Assembly (NCBI GenBank): GCA_934643865.1
Contig: CAKUCX010000062.1
Coordinates: 1-20,548, forward strand
Direction of reading: 5' to 3'
DNA: 20,548 nt
Source of the DNA: an uncultured Kiritimatiellota bacterium
GTDB taxonomy: Bacteria; Verrucomicrobiota; Kiritimatiellia; RFP12; UBA1067
A program made the translations under genes and the position numbers. The notes under the pieces are model-generated. The model was not told where the DNA came from. It saw only the letters and a program-made list of their open reading frames with translations, and ran no database searches. Positions 6,073 to 14,298 of this stretch are shown here, one piece after another (positions within the stretch are counted from its first letter, which is position 1; each line of letters starts with the position of its first letter).

Positions 6073-8508
6073 ATGAAGATTCTAGTCAGCAGCTCCGTCG
6101 CTGTCCTGGGCGGCCTTCTCATGGCCGGCACGACACGCACGCTCGTTCTGTCCGGTGACCAGACGCTCGACGTCCCGGAAGGGGAGACGGTGACGCTCGC
6201 CCGCCTGACGTGCTCGGGGCAGACCCTCGTCAAGACGGGCGGCGGCACGCTGCGCCTCGAAGCCGTCTGCGGACGCCTCGGGAAACTGGACGTCAGGGCG
6301 GGCGCGCTTGAAACGGGCGTCCCGGCAAAGCCCGCCTGCCTCGCCGCGCCGTGGTTCCACGTCGACGCGACGGCCCCGTCGTCCATGACGACCGAAACCT
6401 CGGACGGGCGAACCTTCGTCTCGGAATGGCGCGACGCCGCAGGCGGCGCCGTCGCGGCCCGCCCGGCTCACGCGCGCCCCCGCCCCTACGTGCTGGAGAA
6501 AGGGCAGAACGGCCGTCCGGTGATGGACTTCGGTTCGTATTCCGGCGGCAGCATGGCGCCGACGGGCTATGGCGCCATGCTGAAGTGGAGCGCCGTCTGC
6601 GAGCGCCCTGCGGAAATCTTCATCGTCGCAGGCGATACGGAGGATTCGATCCGCGTCGTCGTGGAAGGGAAGAACGAACCCTTGGGACGAAATGCGCCCC
6701 TCGTGGGAACCGACGGCGAAGTCTGCAACGACATGGCACCGCTGATCCGAGGGAATCCCCCCAAGGGCGCCAAGGGCGACCGCCACTCCCCGCTGCTCCT
6801 CGGCATGGCGGGGTTCGGCCAGACGTACGGGAGGGCGTCCTTCACCGTGGACGGCATGCCCGTCGCAGACCCGACGGCGTACGAGCTGCCCGACGGCCTT
6901 CATCTCGTCAGCATCCACGGCATCGACACCACGAAGCTGGACGCCAATCCGACGGACACGAAGACGCGCGGCGCGTATGCGCTGAACGCCTTCGCCTGCG
7001 AACGCGGGCGGACCTACGGCGGGCAGCGCATCGGCGAGTGCATCGTCCTCGCGAACGCCCTCTCCGAAGACGACCGGACGCGCGTGGAGAACTACCTCCT
7101 CGCCAAATGGTCGCCCATCTGCGTGGGCGTCCTTGAATTCGACGAAGGGGCCGCGCTGCGGATGCCCGACGGTGGCCAGATCGTGGCGTCCGTCTGCCGC
7201 AGCGCGGCCCCCGTCGCGGCGCAAGGCGGCGAACTCGTGGCGGACACGTTTTTCACGGGCGACTCCGTCGTCGTGCGCGCGGGCGTCCACGCCGAAGATC
7301 CGCTACGCGGCGAGGGCAGCTGGTTCCACGTCGACGCCTCGGACGCGGCCACCTGCACGGCGGACGCCCTCGGCGGCACGAACTTCGTCTCGCGCTGGAG
7401 GGACGTCAACGGCGGGCCGGTCGCAGCCGTCGCGCGCACCTTCGCCGCATTTCCCGAATGGTACAGGATCATGGTGACGGAGGGCACGACGCGCCTGCCG
7501 TGGCTGGACGCAAACGCCGCAGGCGGGCGCGCGCTCATGAACTTCGGGTCGCTCGCGAGCGTCACCGGCTCGACCGACAAGGTCTGCAGCACGAAAGGCT
7601 GGGGCGGCTCGCTCGTCTGGACGGCGGACTGCGCGACGCCGCGTGAACTCTTCATCGTCATGAAGGATTCCGGCGACGCGAAGGGCGTCGTCATCGGCGG
7701 CACGTCCGGCATCGGCGCGCGCTGCCAGACGCTCGTGGGAAATTTCCGGAACGGCTACCCCCTCGTCCGTGGCAACCCGCCGCCCGATGCGGCGGGCGAC
7801 CGGAATTCCCCCCTTCTGCTTGGGATGCCAGCGGGGTTTCATGGATCGGCATTCCGCGTGGACGGCATGGTCGTCGACCCGACGTCCTTCTGCCCGTCCG
7901 ACGACCTGCACCTCGTCCACGTCTCGGACACGCCCGAGAAGAATCTCGGAAAGGAAACTGCCACGCTCAACGCCTTCGCCGCCGAGCGGTCGTACATCTT
8001 CGGCGGCCAGCTCATCGGCGAATTCATGCTCTTCACGAACGCGCTCGACGCAGCGGCGCGGACGCGCATCGCGGCGGCGCTCGACGTCAAGTGGCGCGGC
8101 GGCACGCCGAGGGAGGTCGTCTACGGCAACGTGGCCATCGCCGCCGGATCCACCTTGAAGCAGCCCTGGGAGCGCGTCGTCGTGACGGGGACGCTTGCTC
8201 TGGACGGCGTGTTCGCGGCGCCCGAAGTCGCCGCGACGCGCATTGCCGTGTCGTCCGACGACGCACAGGTGGAGGGGACACTCGACATCGGCACGGCGGG
8301 CGGCGCCGTCGCCTTCGCGCGGCCGGCCGCGCTGCAGGACCTCCTGGGGAAGGAGGTGCGCCTTGTCGCGGCCCGCGCGGCGAAGGGACACGCGCGCGGC
8401 TGGACGCTGACAGGCGCGCCGAACGGCTGCATCGGCGTCGTGGCGCTGAAGGCGGACGGCCTCTATGCGCGCTTCCTCCCGTCGGGGTCCATCGTCATCA
8501 TCCGGTGA
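6073..8508 (+). CDS. Secreted protein with two tandem lectin-like (LamG/concanavalin-type) domains
   Basis: The 811-residue product begins with a signal peptide (MKILVSSSVAVLGGLLMAG). A short beta-rich segment follows, with LVKTGGGTLRL at about residues 53-63, resembling an autotransporter-associated beta-strand repeat. Two homologous domains of about 255 residues then occur (about 94-346 and 417-676). Each starts WFHVDA, contains TFVSEWRD/NFVSRWRD, PLIRGNPP/PLVRGNPP and SPLLLGM, and ends in a phrase like GECIVLANALSEDDRTRVENYLLAKW, typical of the closing strands of LamG/concanavalin-like domains in PVC and Bacteroidota surface proteins. The last 130 residues are beta-rich and unassigned, and no catalytic motif was recognised. 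It probably binds glycans at or outside the cell surface. It is the first gene of an operon with the glycosidase-like gene 17 bases downstream, under the divergent XylR-type regulator. The fold call is by pattern; the exact family is uncertain. Confidence 0.7.
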   Translation: MKILVSSSVAVLGGLLMAGTTRTLVLSGDQTLDVPEGETVTLARLTCSGQTLVKTGGGTLRLEAVCGRLGKLDVRAGALETGVPAKPACLAAPWFHVDATAPSSMTTETSDGRTFVSEWRDAAGGAVAARPAHARPRPYVLEKGQNGRPVMDFGSYSGGSMAPTGYGAMLKWSAVCERPAEIFIVAGDTEDSIRVVVEGKNEPLGRNAPLVGTDGEVCNDMAPLIRGNPPKGAKGDRHSPLLLGMAGFGQTYGRASFTVDGMPVADPTAYELPDGLHLVSIHGIDTTKLDANPTDTKTRGAYALNAFACERGRTYGGQRIGECIVLANALSEDDRTRVENYLLAKWSPICVGVLEFDEGAALRMPDGGQIVASVCRSAAPVAAQGGELVADTFFTGDSVVVRAGVHAEDPLRGEGSWFHVDASDAATCTADALGGTNFVSRWRDVNGGPVAAVARTFAAFPEWYRIMVTEGTTRLPWLDANAAGGRALMNFGSLASVTGSTDKVCSTKGWGGSLVWTADCATPRELFIVMKDSGDAKGVVIGGTSGIGARCQTLVGNFRNGYPLVRGNPPPDAAGDRNSPLLLGMPAGFHGSAFRVDGMVVDPTSFCPSDDLHLVHVSDTPEKNLGKETATLNAFAAERSYIFGGQLIGEFMLFTNALDAAARTRIAAALDVKWRGGTPREVVYGNVAIAAGSTLKQPWERVVVTGTLALDGVFAAPEVAATRIAVSSDDAQVEGTLDIGTAGGAVAFARPAALQDLLGKEVRLVAARAAKGHARGWTLTGAPNGCIGVVALKADGLYARFLPSGSIVIIR

Positions 8509-8525
8509 AGGAAAGGGGAGGGACA

Positions 8526-10355
8526 ATGAGGCAGAACATCCTGAACGCCGCCGCCGCGCTCTGCACGCTGGCTGCGGCCGGCACGGCAGCGCCCATCGAG
8601 GTCGCCTACGACGCTGCGGCGCAGGCCTTCACCGTGCGGGACGCGGAGGCGGGACGCGTGTGGACGTCGCTTCCCGGCACGCGCCTCCCCGAATGGGTAC
8701 GCGTCGCGTGGACGGTCGAGGGGCGCGAACTCGTCGTCACGCTGTCGGGCGACCCGTCGCGCGCGACGGGGCCGCTTGACTTCCCGCGCCCGTTCGCCGC
8801 CCGGCGCGGCGAGCGCGTCCTTCTCACGCAGGGCAACGGCTTCGCGTTCCCCGTCGAGGCGACGGATCTCGGGACGGACAAGATCGACATCTCCTGGTAC
8901 CCCGGGCGCGACATGGAGATGGGCTGCTTCGGCCACTACGCGGACGGGGGCGCGGGCTACCTCGCGATCCTCGAAACGCCCGAGGACGGCGGCGTGCGGT
9001 ACGTCGTGGGGCCCAACGGCCTGCGCCAGCCGAACGCGGTGTGGCGCGCGGAGCGCGGGCGCTTCGGCTACGCGCGGCGCGTGCGCTTCGTCTTCGACGC
9101 CCGCGCGACGCCCATGCGCATGGCGCTGAGGTACCGCGCCGACATGAAGCGGAAGGGCTACTGGAAGACGTTCCCCGAGAAGATGGCCGAACGGCCCGAA
9201 ATGGCCGCGCGCTACCGCGCGCTCGCCGGCGCGCCGAACGTCTGGTACTGGGAGGAGGACGGCGACAAGGCCGGCTTTGCGCGCAGCCTCAAGGCGCTCG
9301 GCTTCGACACGTTCCTCATCGCCTCCGCCACGCGCCGCGACCTCGGCACGTGGATCACGCAGGACGAGATCCGCGCCCTCGCGCAGGTGCCGGGCGCGCT
9401 GCCGGGCGTCTACGACATCTACCGCGACTTTATGGACCCCGCCAATCTGCCGCTCATCGACTGCGTGCGCCCGTACTGGCCCACAAACGCATGGGAGAAC
9501 GGCGACTACGTGCTGTGGGCGGACGGCACGGTCGCGCGCGGATGGGGCGTCGACCGCAAGGGGTCGAAGGACCCGAAGGACCGCATCGGCTGCGCCGTTC
9601 TCTGCGAGGCGCGCAGCTGGCCGTACGCCGAGGCCCGCCTGAAGGCGGAGCTTGCCGGCGCGCCCCATGCCGCCCGCCTGTTCGACGTGGTGGGGGGCGG
9701 CCTCGGCGAGTGCTACAACCCGCGCCATCCACTCACGCGCCGCGCGTCGCGGGAGGCGCGCCGCGCGTTCTTCGCCAACGCCGAGCGGATGTTCGGCATC
9801 CTCGCGGGCACGGAGGACGGCTGCGAGTGCTTCGTCGCCGACTGCAGCTACTTCGAGGGGACGATGAGCGCGCCGAACCACTACCGCGTGGACGGCGGAC
9901 GCTACATGTGGCGCATCTACGACGAGGTGCCCGACGCCGTCCGGCGCGGGACGGACCCCGCGACGCGCGTGCCGTTCTTCGACATGGTCTTCCACGGCTG
10001 CGTCAACCTCTACTGGTACTGGTGCGACTACAACAACAAGTTCCCCGCGCTCTGGCATCGCCGCGACCTCTTCAACTTCGTGACGGGCGAGCCGCCGATG
10101 TACCTCTTCACGCGCGCGTCCTTCGCGCGGCAGCGGGGGCGCCTCGCCGCCTCCCACCGCCTCGCGACCGCAGTCGCAAAGGCGACGTTCGGCGTGCCGA
10201 TGGCGGACTACCGCTGGCTGTCGGACGACCGCATGGTGCAGGAGTCGGAGTTCGAGAACGGCGTCGTCGCCACGGTGAACTTCGGCGAGCGGCCGTTCAC
10301 GCTGGCGGACGGCACGACGCTCGCGCCCGGCGGCCACCGCCTAACACGCCGATAA
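8526..10355 (+). CDS. Secreted glycoside-hydrolase-like protein (possibly GH101/GH129/DUF5696-related)
   Basis: The 609-residue product has a signal peptide (MRQNILNAAAALCTLAAAGTAA, cleavage near residue 22). An N-terminal beta-sandwich-like region extends to about residue 215. The phrase YRADMKRKGYWKTFPEKMAERPEMAAR then leads into an apparent TIM-barrel-like region with GFDTFLIA, GVYDIYRDF (D297, D301), ECFVADCSYFEG (D439, E444) and a closing beta domain (VVATVNFGERPF). The lead-in YR..M...G..KT..EK resembles that of endo-alpha-N-acetylgalactosaminidase-related families. I cannot assign a family or catalytic residues with certainty. A strong Shine-Dalgarno AGGGGAGG lies at 8514-8521. It is the second gene of the secreted operon and probably cleaves the glycan that the upstream protein binds. 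Its stop codon runs directly into the promoter of the next gene. Confidence 0.62.
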   Translation: MRQNILNAAAALCTLAAAGTAAPIEVAYDAAAQAFTVRDAEAGRVWTSLPGTRLPEWVRVAWTVEGRELVVTLSGDPSRATGPLDFPRPFAARRGERVLLTQGNGFAFPVEATDLGTDKIDISWYPGRDMEMGCFGHYADGGAGYLAILETPEDGGVRYVVGPNGLRQPNAVWRAERGRFGYARRVRFVFDARATPMRMALRYRADMKRKGYWKTFPEKMAERPEMAARYRALAGAPNVWYWEEDGDKAGFARSLKALGFDTFLIASATRRDLGTWITQDEIRALAQVPGALPGVYDIYRDFMDPANLPLIDCVRPYWPTNAWENGDYVLWADGTVARGWGVDRKGSKDPKDRIGCAVLCEARSWPYAEARLKAELAGAPHAARLFDVVGGGLGECYNPRHPLTRRASREARRAFFANAERMFGILAGTEDGCECFVADCSYFEGTMSAPNHYRVDGGRYMWRIYDEVPDAVRRGTDPATRVPFFDMVFHGCVNLYWYWCDYNNKFPALWHRRDLFNFVTGEPPMYLFTRASFARQRGRLAASHRLATAVAKATFGVPMADYRWLSDDRMVQESEFENGVVATVNFGERPFTLADGTTLAPGGHRLTRR

Positions 10356-10357
10356 TA

Positions 10358-10376
10358 TGCTATACTGGCGGGCGTA
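10358..10376 (+). promoter_or_regulatory. Extended -10 promoter of the antiporter gene, near-leaderless
   Basis: TGCTATACT gives an extended -10 with hexamer TATACT at 10361-10366. The expected start at about 10373 is three bases from ATG 10376. The promoter sits immediately after the stop codon (10353-10355) of the upstream gene, so the antiporter need not depend on the carbohydrate operon. No Shine-Dalgarno sequence is present. Confidence 0.5.
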
Positions 10377-12742
10377 TGAAAAGAAGAATGCTGCTGACGT
10401 TCGCCGTCCTTCTCGCCGGCCTGTCCCTGTTTGCCGGCGAGGCCGTTCCCGCCTACCCGAACTTCGGCCTGCCGCGCGTCGAGGAGATGATGTTCCTCGT
10501 GCTGCAGATCGGCATCATCATCTTCGCCGCCAAGCTCGGCGGCATGCTCGCCTCGCTCGTCAAGCTGCCCTCCATCCTCGGCGAGCTCGCGGCCGGCGTC
10601 ATCATCGGCCCGTGGGCGCTCGGCGGCATCGGCTTCGGCGAGGGCATCTTCAAGTACGGCCTCTTCAACGGCGGCGCGCTGCGGGCGATCAACGGGGCGG
10701 CGTACCTCGCGGACGGGGCGGCCGCGCCCGTGAAGGCGATGTTCGGCACGATGGCCGGCGGCGGCGCCATGTTCGACGCGACAAGCCCCGCGCTCTACGG
10801 CATCGCGACGCTCGCCTCCATCATCCTCCTCTTCCTCTCCGGCCTGGAGACGAACCTGAAGATGTTCATCAAGTATTCGTTCGTCGGGCTCATGGTCGGC
10901 ATCGGCGGCGTCATCTTCTCGTTCGTCTTCGGCGACCTCTGCGCCGTCTACCTCCTGCCGAAGTTCTTCGCCGCGAAGTTCGGCCACCTCGCGCAGCTGC
11001 CGCTCAGCCAGGCCTGGATGGACGCGGCGCCGATGTACATGGGCATCATGTCGACGGCGACCTCGGTCGGCATCACGGCGCGCATCCTCTCCGAGCGCAA
11101 GAAGATGGACTCCGAGGAGGGCGTCTCCATCATGGCCGGCGCGGTCATCGACGACGTCCTCGGCCTCATCGTCCTTGCGATCGGCAACGGCATCATCGCC
11201 GCCACCCTCGCGGCCAAGGCCGCCGGCGGCACGGCCTCGGCCGGCGTGAACTGGGGTGCGATCGGCATGGTGGCCGTGAAGGCATTCGGCGTCTGGCTCG
11301 GCGCGACGCTCATCGGCGTACTCGTCGCGCGCAGGATCTCCTGGCTGCTGAAGCTCTTCAAGAACCCTCAGGCCATCGCCACGCTCGCGTTCGGCCTCTC
11401 CATGATCCTCGCCGGGTTCTTCGAGTACATGGGCCTTGCGATGATCATCGGCGCCTATGTGACGGGCCTGGCCCTCAGCCGAACGGACCTCAAGCACCTC
11501 ATCCAGGAGACGCTTGCGCCCGTCTACACGTTCCTCGTGCCCATCTTCTTCTGCGTGATGGGCATGATGGTGGACTGTTCGGCGCTCGCCTCCAGGTCGG
11601 TCCTCTACTTCGGCCTCATCTACACGGCCCTCGCCATTCTGGCCAAGGTCATCGGCTGCGCGCTGCCCTCGCTCTTCTGCGGGTTCAACGTGCTTGGCGC
11701 AGTCCGCATCGGCGCCGGCATGGTGCCGCGCGGCGAGGTCGCCCTCATCATCGCGGGCCTCGGCCTCTCCAGCGGCTTCCTCTCGCAAGAAATCTTCGGC
11801 ATCGGCATTCTCATGACGCTCATCACGACGGTCGTCGCGCCGCCTGCGCTCGTGTGCCTCTTCTTCCCGAAGGCGCGCGGCGTGCGCCACCCCAGGCCGT
11901 CCATGACGAATTCGCGCCAGGTGTCCTTCGAACTCGCCGACGAACAAGTCGCGGCGATCATGCTGCGCAAGCTCGTCACAGAATTCCGCCGCGAGGGCTT
12001 CTTCGCCATCCAGTACACGAACGAGCCCAATTTGAGCATCTGGGCCGTCTCGATGAACGACATGGAGCTGACGTTCCAGCGCGACGGCAACATCATCCGC
12101 GTGGACTGCACGCCGACGGAGGAGTGCGTCTTCAACCAGGCGTGGATGGAAGTGGTGAGCCAGATGAACGAACTGTCCAAGTCGATCTCAAAGCCGATTC
12201 TCGAACGGAAGGACATGGCGGAGCTTGTCGCCAAGGGGGAAGGCGAAAAGAAGGGCGAACTGTCGCTCGCCGCGCGCTATGTCCAGAACTTCACCATGAT
12301 TCCGTCCTTCAGGGCGCACTCCAAGAAGGAGGCCATCGAGAAACTGATCGCCGCGACGGCGAAGGCGTTTCCCAAGAACGTCCTCGACGTGGAGGCCGTG
12401 AAGGCCGCCGTCTTCGCACGCGAGGAGTCGATGCCGACGGGCCTCGACCGTGGCATCGCCGTGCCGCATGGACGGACAGACGGCGTCAACCACATCATCG
12501 GCGCCATCGCCCTCGTCGACAATTCTGAGAACGAAAACGGCGTCATCCCGGACTACGAGACGATCGACCACTCGAAGATCCAGGTCATCGTCCTGACCAT
12601 CGTGCCGGAGTCCGCGCAGCTGCCCTACCTGCAGGTGATGGCGTTCATCAGCCGCATCCTCCACACGGACAGCGCCGTCGAAAGCCTGCTCAAGTGTACG
12701 ACCGCCGACGCAATGCGCAAATTTTTCCATTCATTCCGCTAG
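10376..12742 (+). CDS. CPA2/Kef-type cation:proton antiporter fused to a PTS EIIA-like domain
   Basis: The 788-residue inner-membrane protein has a hydrophobic N-terminus (MKRRMLLTFAVLLAGLSLFAG) and about 12-13 membrane segments to residue 497. Signatures include LPSILGELAAGVIIGP (64-79), FLSGLET (153-159), the transport-site aspartates in AGAVIDDVLGLIVLA (D259, D260) and MVPRGEVALIIAGLGL (449-464). A cytoplasmic linker region (about 515-640) follows. The last 145 residues form an EIIA-Fru/Ntr-like domain: FPKNVLDVEAVKAAVFAREESMPTGLDRGIAVPHGR, with the phosphorylatable histidine at H698. The family exchanges Na+ or K+ for protons; the EIIA part suggests control by phosphorelay or metabolite state. 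No PTS genes are seen nearby. The fusion with EIIA is known in some bacteria but uncommon; whether H698 is phosphorylated here is inference. Confidence 0.88.
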   Translation: MKRRMLLTFAVLLAGLSLFAGEAVPAYPNFGLPRVEEMMFLVLQIGIIIFAAKLGGMLASLVKLPSILGELAAGVIIGPWALGGIGFGEGIFKYGLFNGGALRAINGAAYLADGAAAPVKAMFGTMAGGGAMFDATSPALYGIATLASIILLFLSGLETNLKMFIKYSFVGLMVGIGGVIFSFVFGDLCAVYLLPKFFAAKFGHLAQLPLSQAWMDAAPMYMGIMSTATSVGITARILSERKKMDSEEGVSIMAGAVIDDVLGLIVLAIGNGIIAATLAAKAAGGTASAGVNWGAIGMVAVKAFGVWLGATLIGVLVARRISWLLKLFKNPQAIATLAFGLSMILAGFFEYMGLAMIIGAYVTGLALSRTDLKHLIQETLAPVYTFLVPIFFCVMGMMVDCSALASRSVLYFGLIYTALAILAKVIGCALPSLFCGFNVLGAVRIGAGMVPRGEVALIIAGLGLSSGFLSQEIFGIGILMTLITTVVAPPALVCLFFPKARGVRHPRPSMTNSRQVSFELADEQVAAIMLRKLVTEFRREGFFAIQYTNEPNLSIWAVSMNDMELTFQRDGNIIRVDCTPTEECVFNQAWMEVVSQMNELSKSISKPILERKDMAELVAKGEGEKKGELSLAARYVQNFTMIPSFRAHSKKEAIEKLIAATAKAFPKNVLDVEAVKAAVFAREESMPTGLDRGIAVPHGRTDGVNHIIGAIALVDNSENENGVIPDYETIDHSKIQVIVLTIVPESAQLPYLQVMAFISRILHTDSAVESLLKCTTADAMRKFFHSFR

Positions 12743-12873
12743 TTTATCAATCAACAGTTTATCAACATGAACCTGTTGATAAATTGTCTACAGTGTATGA
12801 TTTCTTCTGCGTGGCTTTTCAGCCAGATTATGGTTGAATAGGATCTTCACGTTCAAGGGAGAAAAGGTTCACT
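12743..12873. other. dnaA upstream region: DnaA-box-like inverted repeat and promoter
   Basis: TTATCAACA (12759-12767) and its exact inverse TGTTGATAA (12774-12782) form 10-base arms (12758-12767 and 12774-12783) around a 6-base loop. A further TTATCAATCAACA lies at 12744-12756. TATGAT at 12796-12801 is a good -10 for dnaA, and the inverse box occupies its -35 position. This would suit autorepression by DnaA. The hairpin could also end antiporter transcription, but it is AT-rich and weak. The region is strikingly AT-rich compared with both neighbouring genes. Confidence 0.6.
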
Positions 12874-14298
12874 GTGAAGGTTCCGGATCTAAGTCAAGAC
12901 AAACTGTGGTGCGCGGTCGTCGAGCGCGTGAAGGCGTCCCTTCCGACGGAAGTCGAGCGCAACCGCATGGAACGCTACTTTCCCTTGATGCTCACGCACG
13001 CACCCGTCGGCGACGCCTACGTCATCGGCGTCGCCGAGCCGGTGCAAGTGGAAATGTTCACGGAAGCATATGCAAAATTGATTGAAGAGGCACTTCAGCT
13101 CGACGCCAATCTGCATCTGCCCGTGCGTTTCGTCGTCGTCAAGTCGCAGACGGCGCGTCCGACGCCTCTCCCGCCGCCGGCCTATCGGCAGGCACCTGCG
13201 CCGAACGCGCCGCAGACGCCCGCGTCCATCGCGCGTCCCATTTCCTCGACGCTGCCGCTCCACGAACATTACACGTTCGCGAACTTCGTGAGGGGGCCGT
13301 CGAATTCGTTCGCACACGCGGCGGCGACAGCCGTCGCAAAGGCGCCCGGGCGCACGTCGTACAACCCCCTCTTCATCTACGGCGGCACGGGGCTTGGCAA
13401 GACGCATCTCATGGAGGCGATTGGCCACTACGTCCTCGACACGTCCCCGCAGTCGTCGGTGTGCTACATCACGTCCGAGACGTTCCTCAACGAATACGTC
13501 AACGCCGTCCTCAACGACGCCATGCCCGCCTTCCGCGAGCGCTACCGCAAGGTCGATGTCCTTCTGCTGGACGATGTGCAGTTCGTCGCAGGGAAAAAGC
13601 AGTTTCAGGAGGAGTTCTTCAACACCTTCAACTCGCTCATGGACACGCGCAAGCAGATCGTCATGACGAGCGACGTCGCGCCCAAGGACCTCAAGGGCTG
13701 CGAGGAGCGCCTCACCGGCCGCTTCCAGATGGGGATGGTCGTCGAAATCGAGTCGCCTTCCTACGAAACGCGCCTCGCCATTCTCAAGTCGAAGGCCGCC
13801 GCCGCGCACGTCCTCATCCCCGACGAAATCCTCAAGTTCATCGCCGAAAACATCCGCTCGCACGTGCGCGCCATCGAGGGCGCGCTCAACCGCGTCGTCA
13901 CCTTCACGTCGCTGAACGCGGGCACGCCCCTCACCGTCGACGTCGCCAAGCACCTCCTGCGCGACTCCATCGAGGAGGAGCAGACGATCAAGGACCTCAC
14001 GATCGACGAAATCATGAAAACGGTGGCCGCCTACTACGGCGTCAGAATCGAGGACATCCTCAAGAAGGAGCGCACGCAGACGCTCGTCACGCCGCGCCAG
14101 GTCGCCATGTTCCTCTCCCGGAAACTCACCACGAAGTCGCTCCCTGAAATCGCGGATTCCTTCAAGAAGACGCACGCGACGGTCCACCACGGCACGCAGA
14201 CCATCCAGAAGCGGCTCGACGTCGAGCTCGACCTGCGCAGGGCCGTGGAGGACATCACCTCGAAGCTGGGGCGCAAGCTCTCCGACCTCAGCGCATGA
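12874..14298 (+). CDS. dnaA: Chromosomal replication initiator DnaA
   Basis: DnaA binds origin boxes as an AAA+ ATPase, melts the origin and helps load helicase. The 474-residue product has domain I (about 1-80), a proline-rich linker (about 90-128), and the AAA+ domain opening with HEHYTFANFV. Walker A GGTGLGKTH lies at 170-178 and Walker B LLLDDVQF at 230-237. GCEERLTGRFQMGM carries the arginine-finger region, and domain IV has TPRQVAMFLSRKLTTKSLPEIADSF. The domain IV signature normally reads FGGRDHTTV; here it is FKKTHATV (F430-V437), one residue shorter, with T433 and A435 where the well-studied enterobacterial protein has base-contacting Asp and Thr. The start is GTG 12874; the preceding AAGGGAGAAAAGG is a reasonable ribosome-binding region. 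It is followed by a box-rich spacer and dnaN, the classic origin order. Confidence 0.97.
   Translation: MKVPDLSQDKLWCAVVERVKASLPTEVERNRMERYFPLMLTHAPVGDAYVIGVAEPVQVEMFTEAYAKLIEEALQLDANLHLPVRFVVVKSQTARPTPLPPPAYRQAPAPNAPQTPASIARPISSTLPLHEHYTFANFVRGPSNSFAHAAATAVAKAPGRTSYNPLFIYGGTGLGKTHLMEAIGHYVLDTSPQSSVCYITSETFLNEYVNAVLNDAMPAFRERYRKVDVLLLDDVQFVAGKKQFQEEFFNTFNSLMDTRKQIVMTSDVAPKDLKGCEERLTGRFQMGMVVEIESPSYETRLAILKSKAAAAHVLIPDEILKFIAENIRSHVRAIEGALNRVVTFTSLNAGTPLTVDVAKHLLRDSIEEEQTIKDLTIDEIMKTVAAYYGVRIEDILKKERTQTLVTPRQVAMFLSRKLTTKSLPEIADSFKKTHATVHHGTQTIQKRLDVELDLRRAVEDITSKLGRKLSDLSA

Noticed and set aside
8463..10337. 624-codon open frame antisense to the glycosidase-like gene
   Set aside because: It is a high-GC shadow frame, rich in Arg/Ala/Val/His with no motifs; the plus-strand frame has a signal peptide and a Shine-Dalgarno sequence.
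9041..10375. Possible N-terminal extension of the antiporter to 9041
   Set aside because: The extension is an arginine-rich shadow of the upstream gene; a promoter and a proper membrane N-terminus support the start at 10376.
10208..12528. Long open frames antisense to and out of frame with the antiporter (579 and 723 codons)
   Set aside because: Composition is extremely biased (Asp/Glu/Arg/His strings); the antiporter frame has clear membrane and EIIA motifs.
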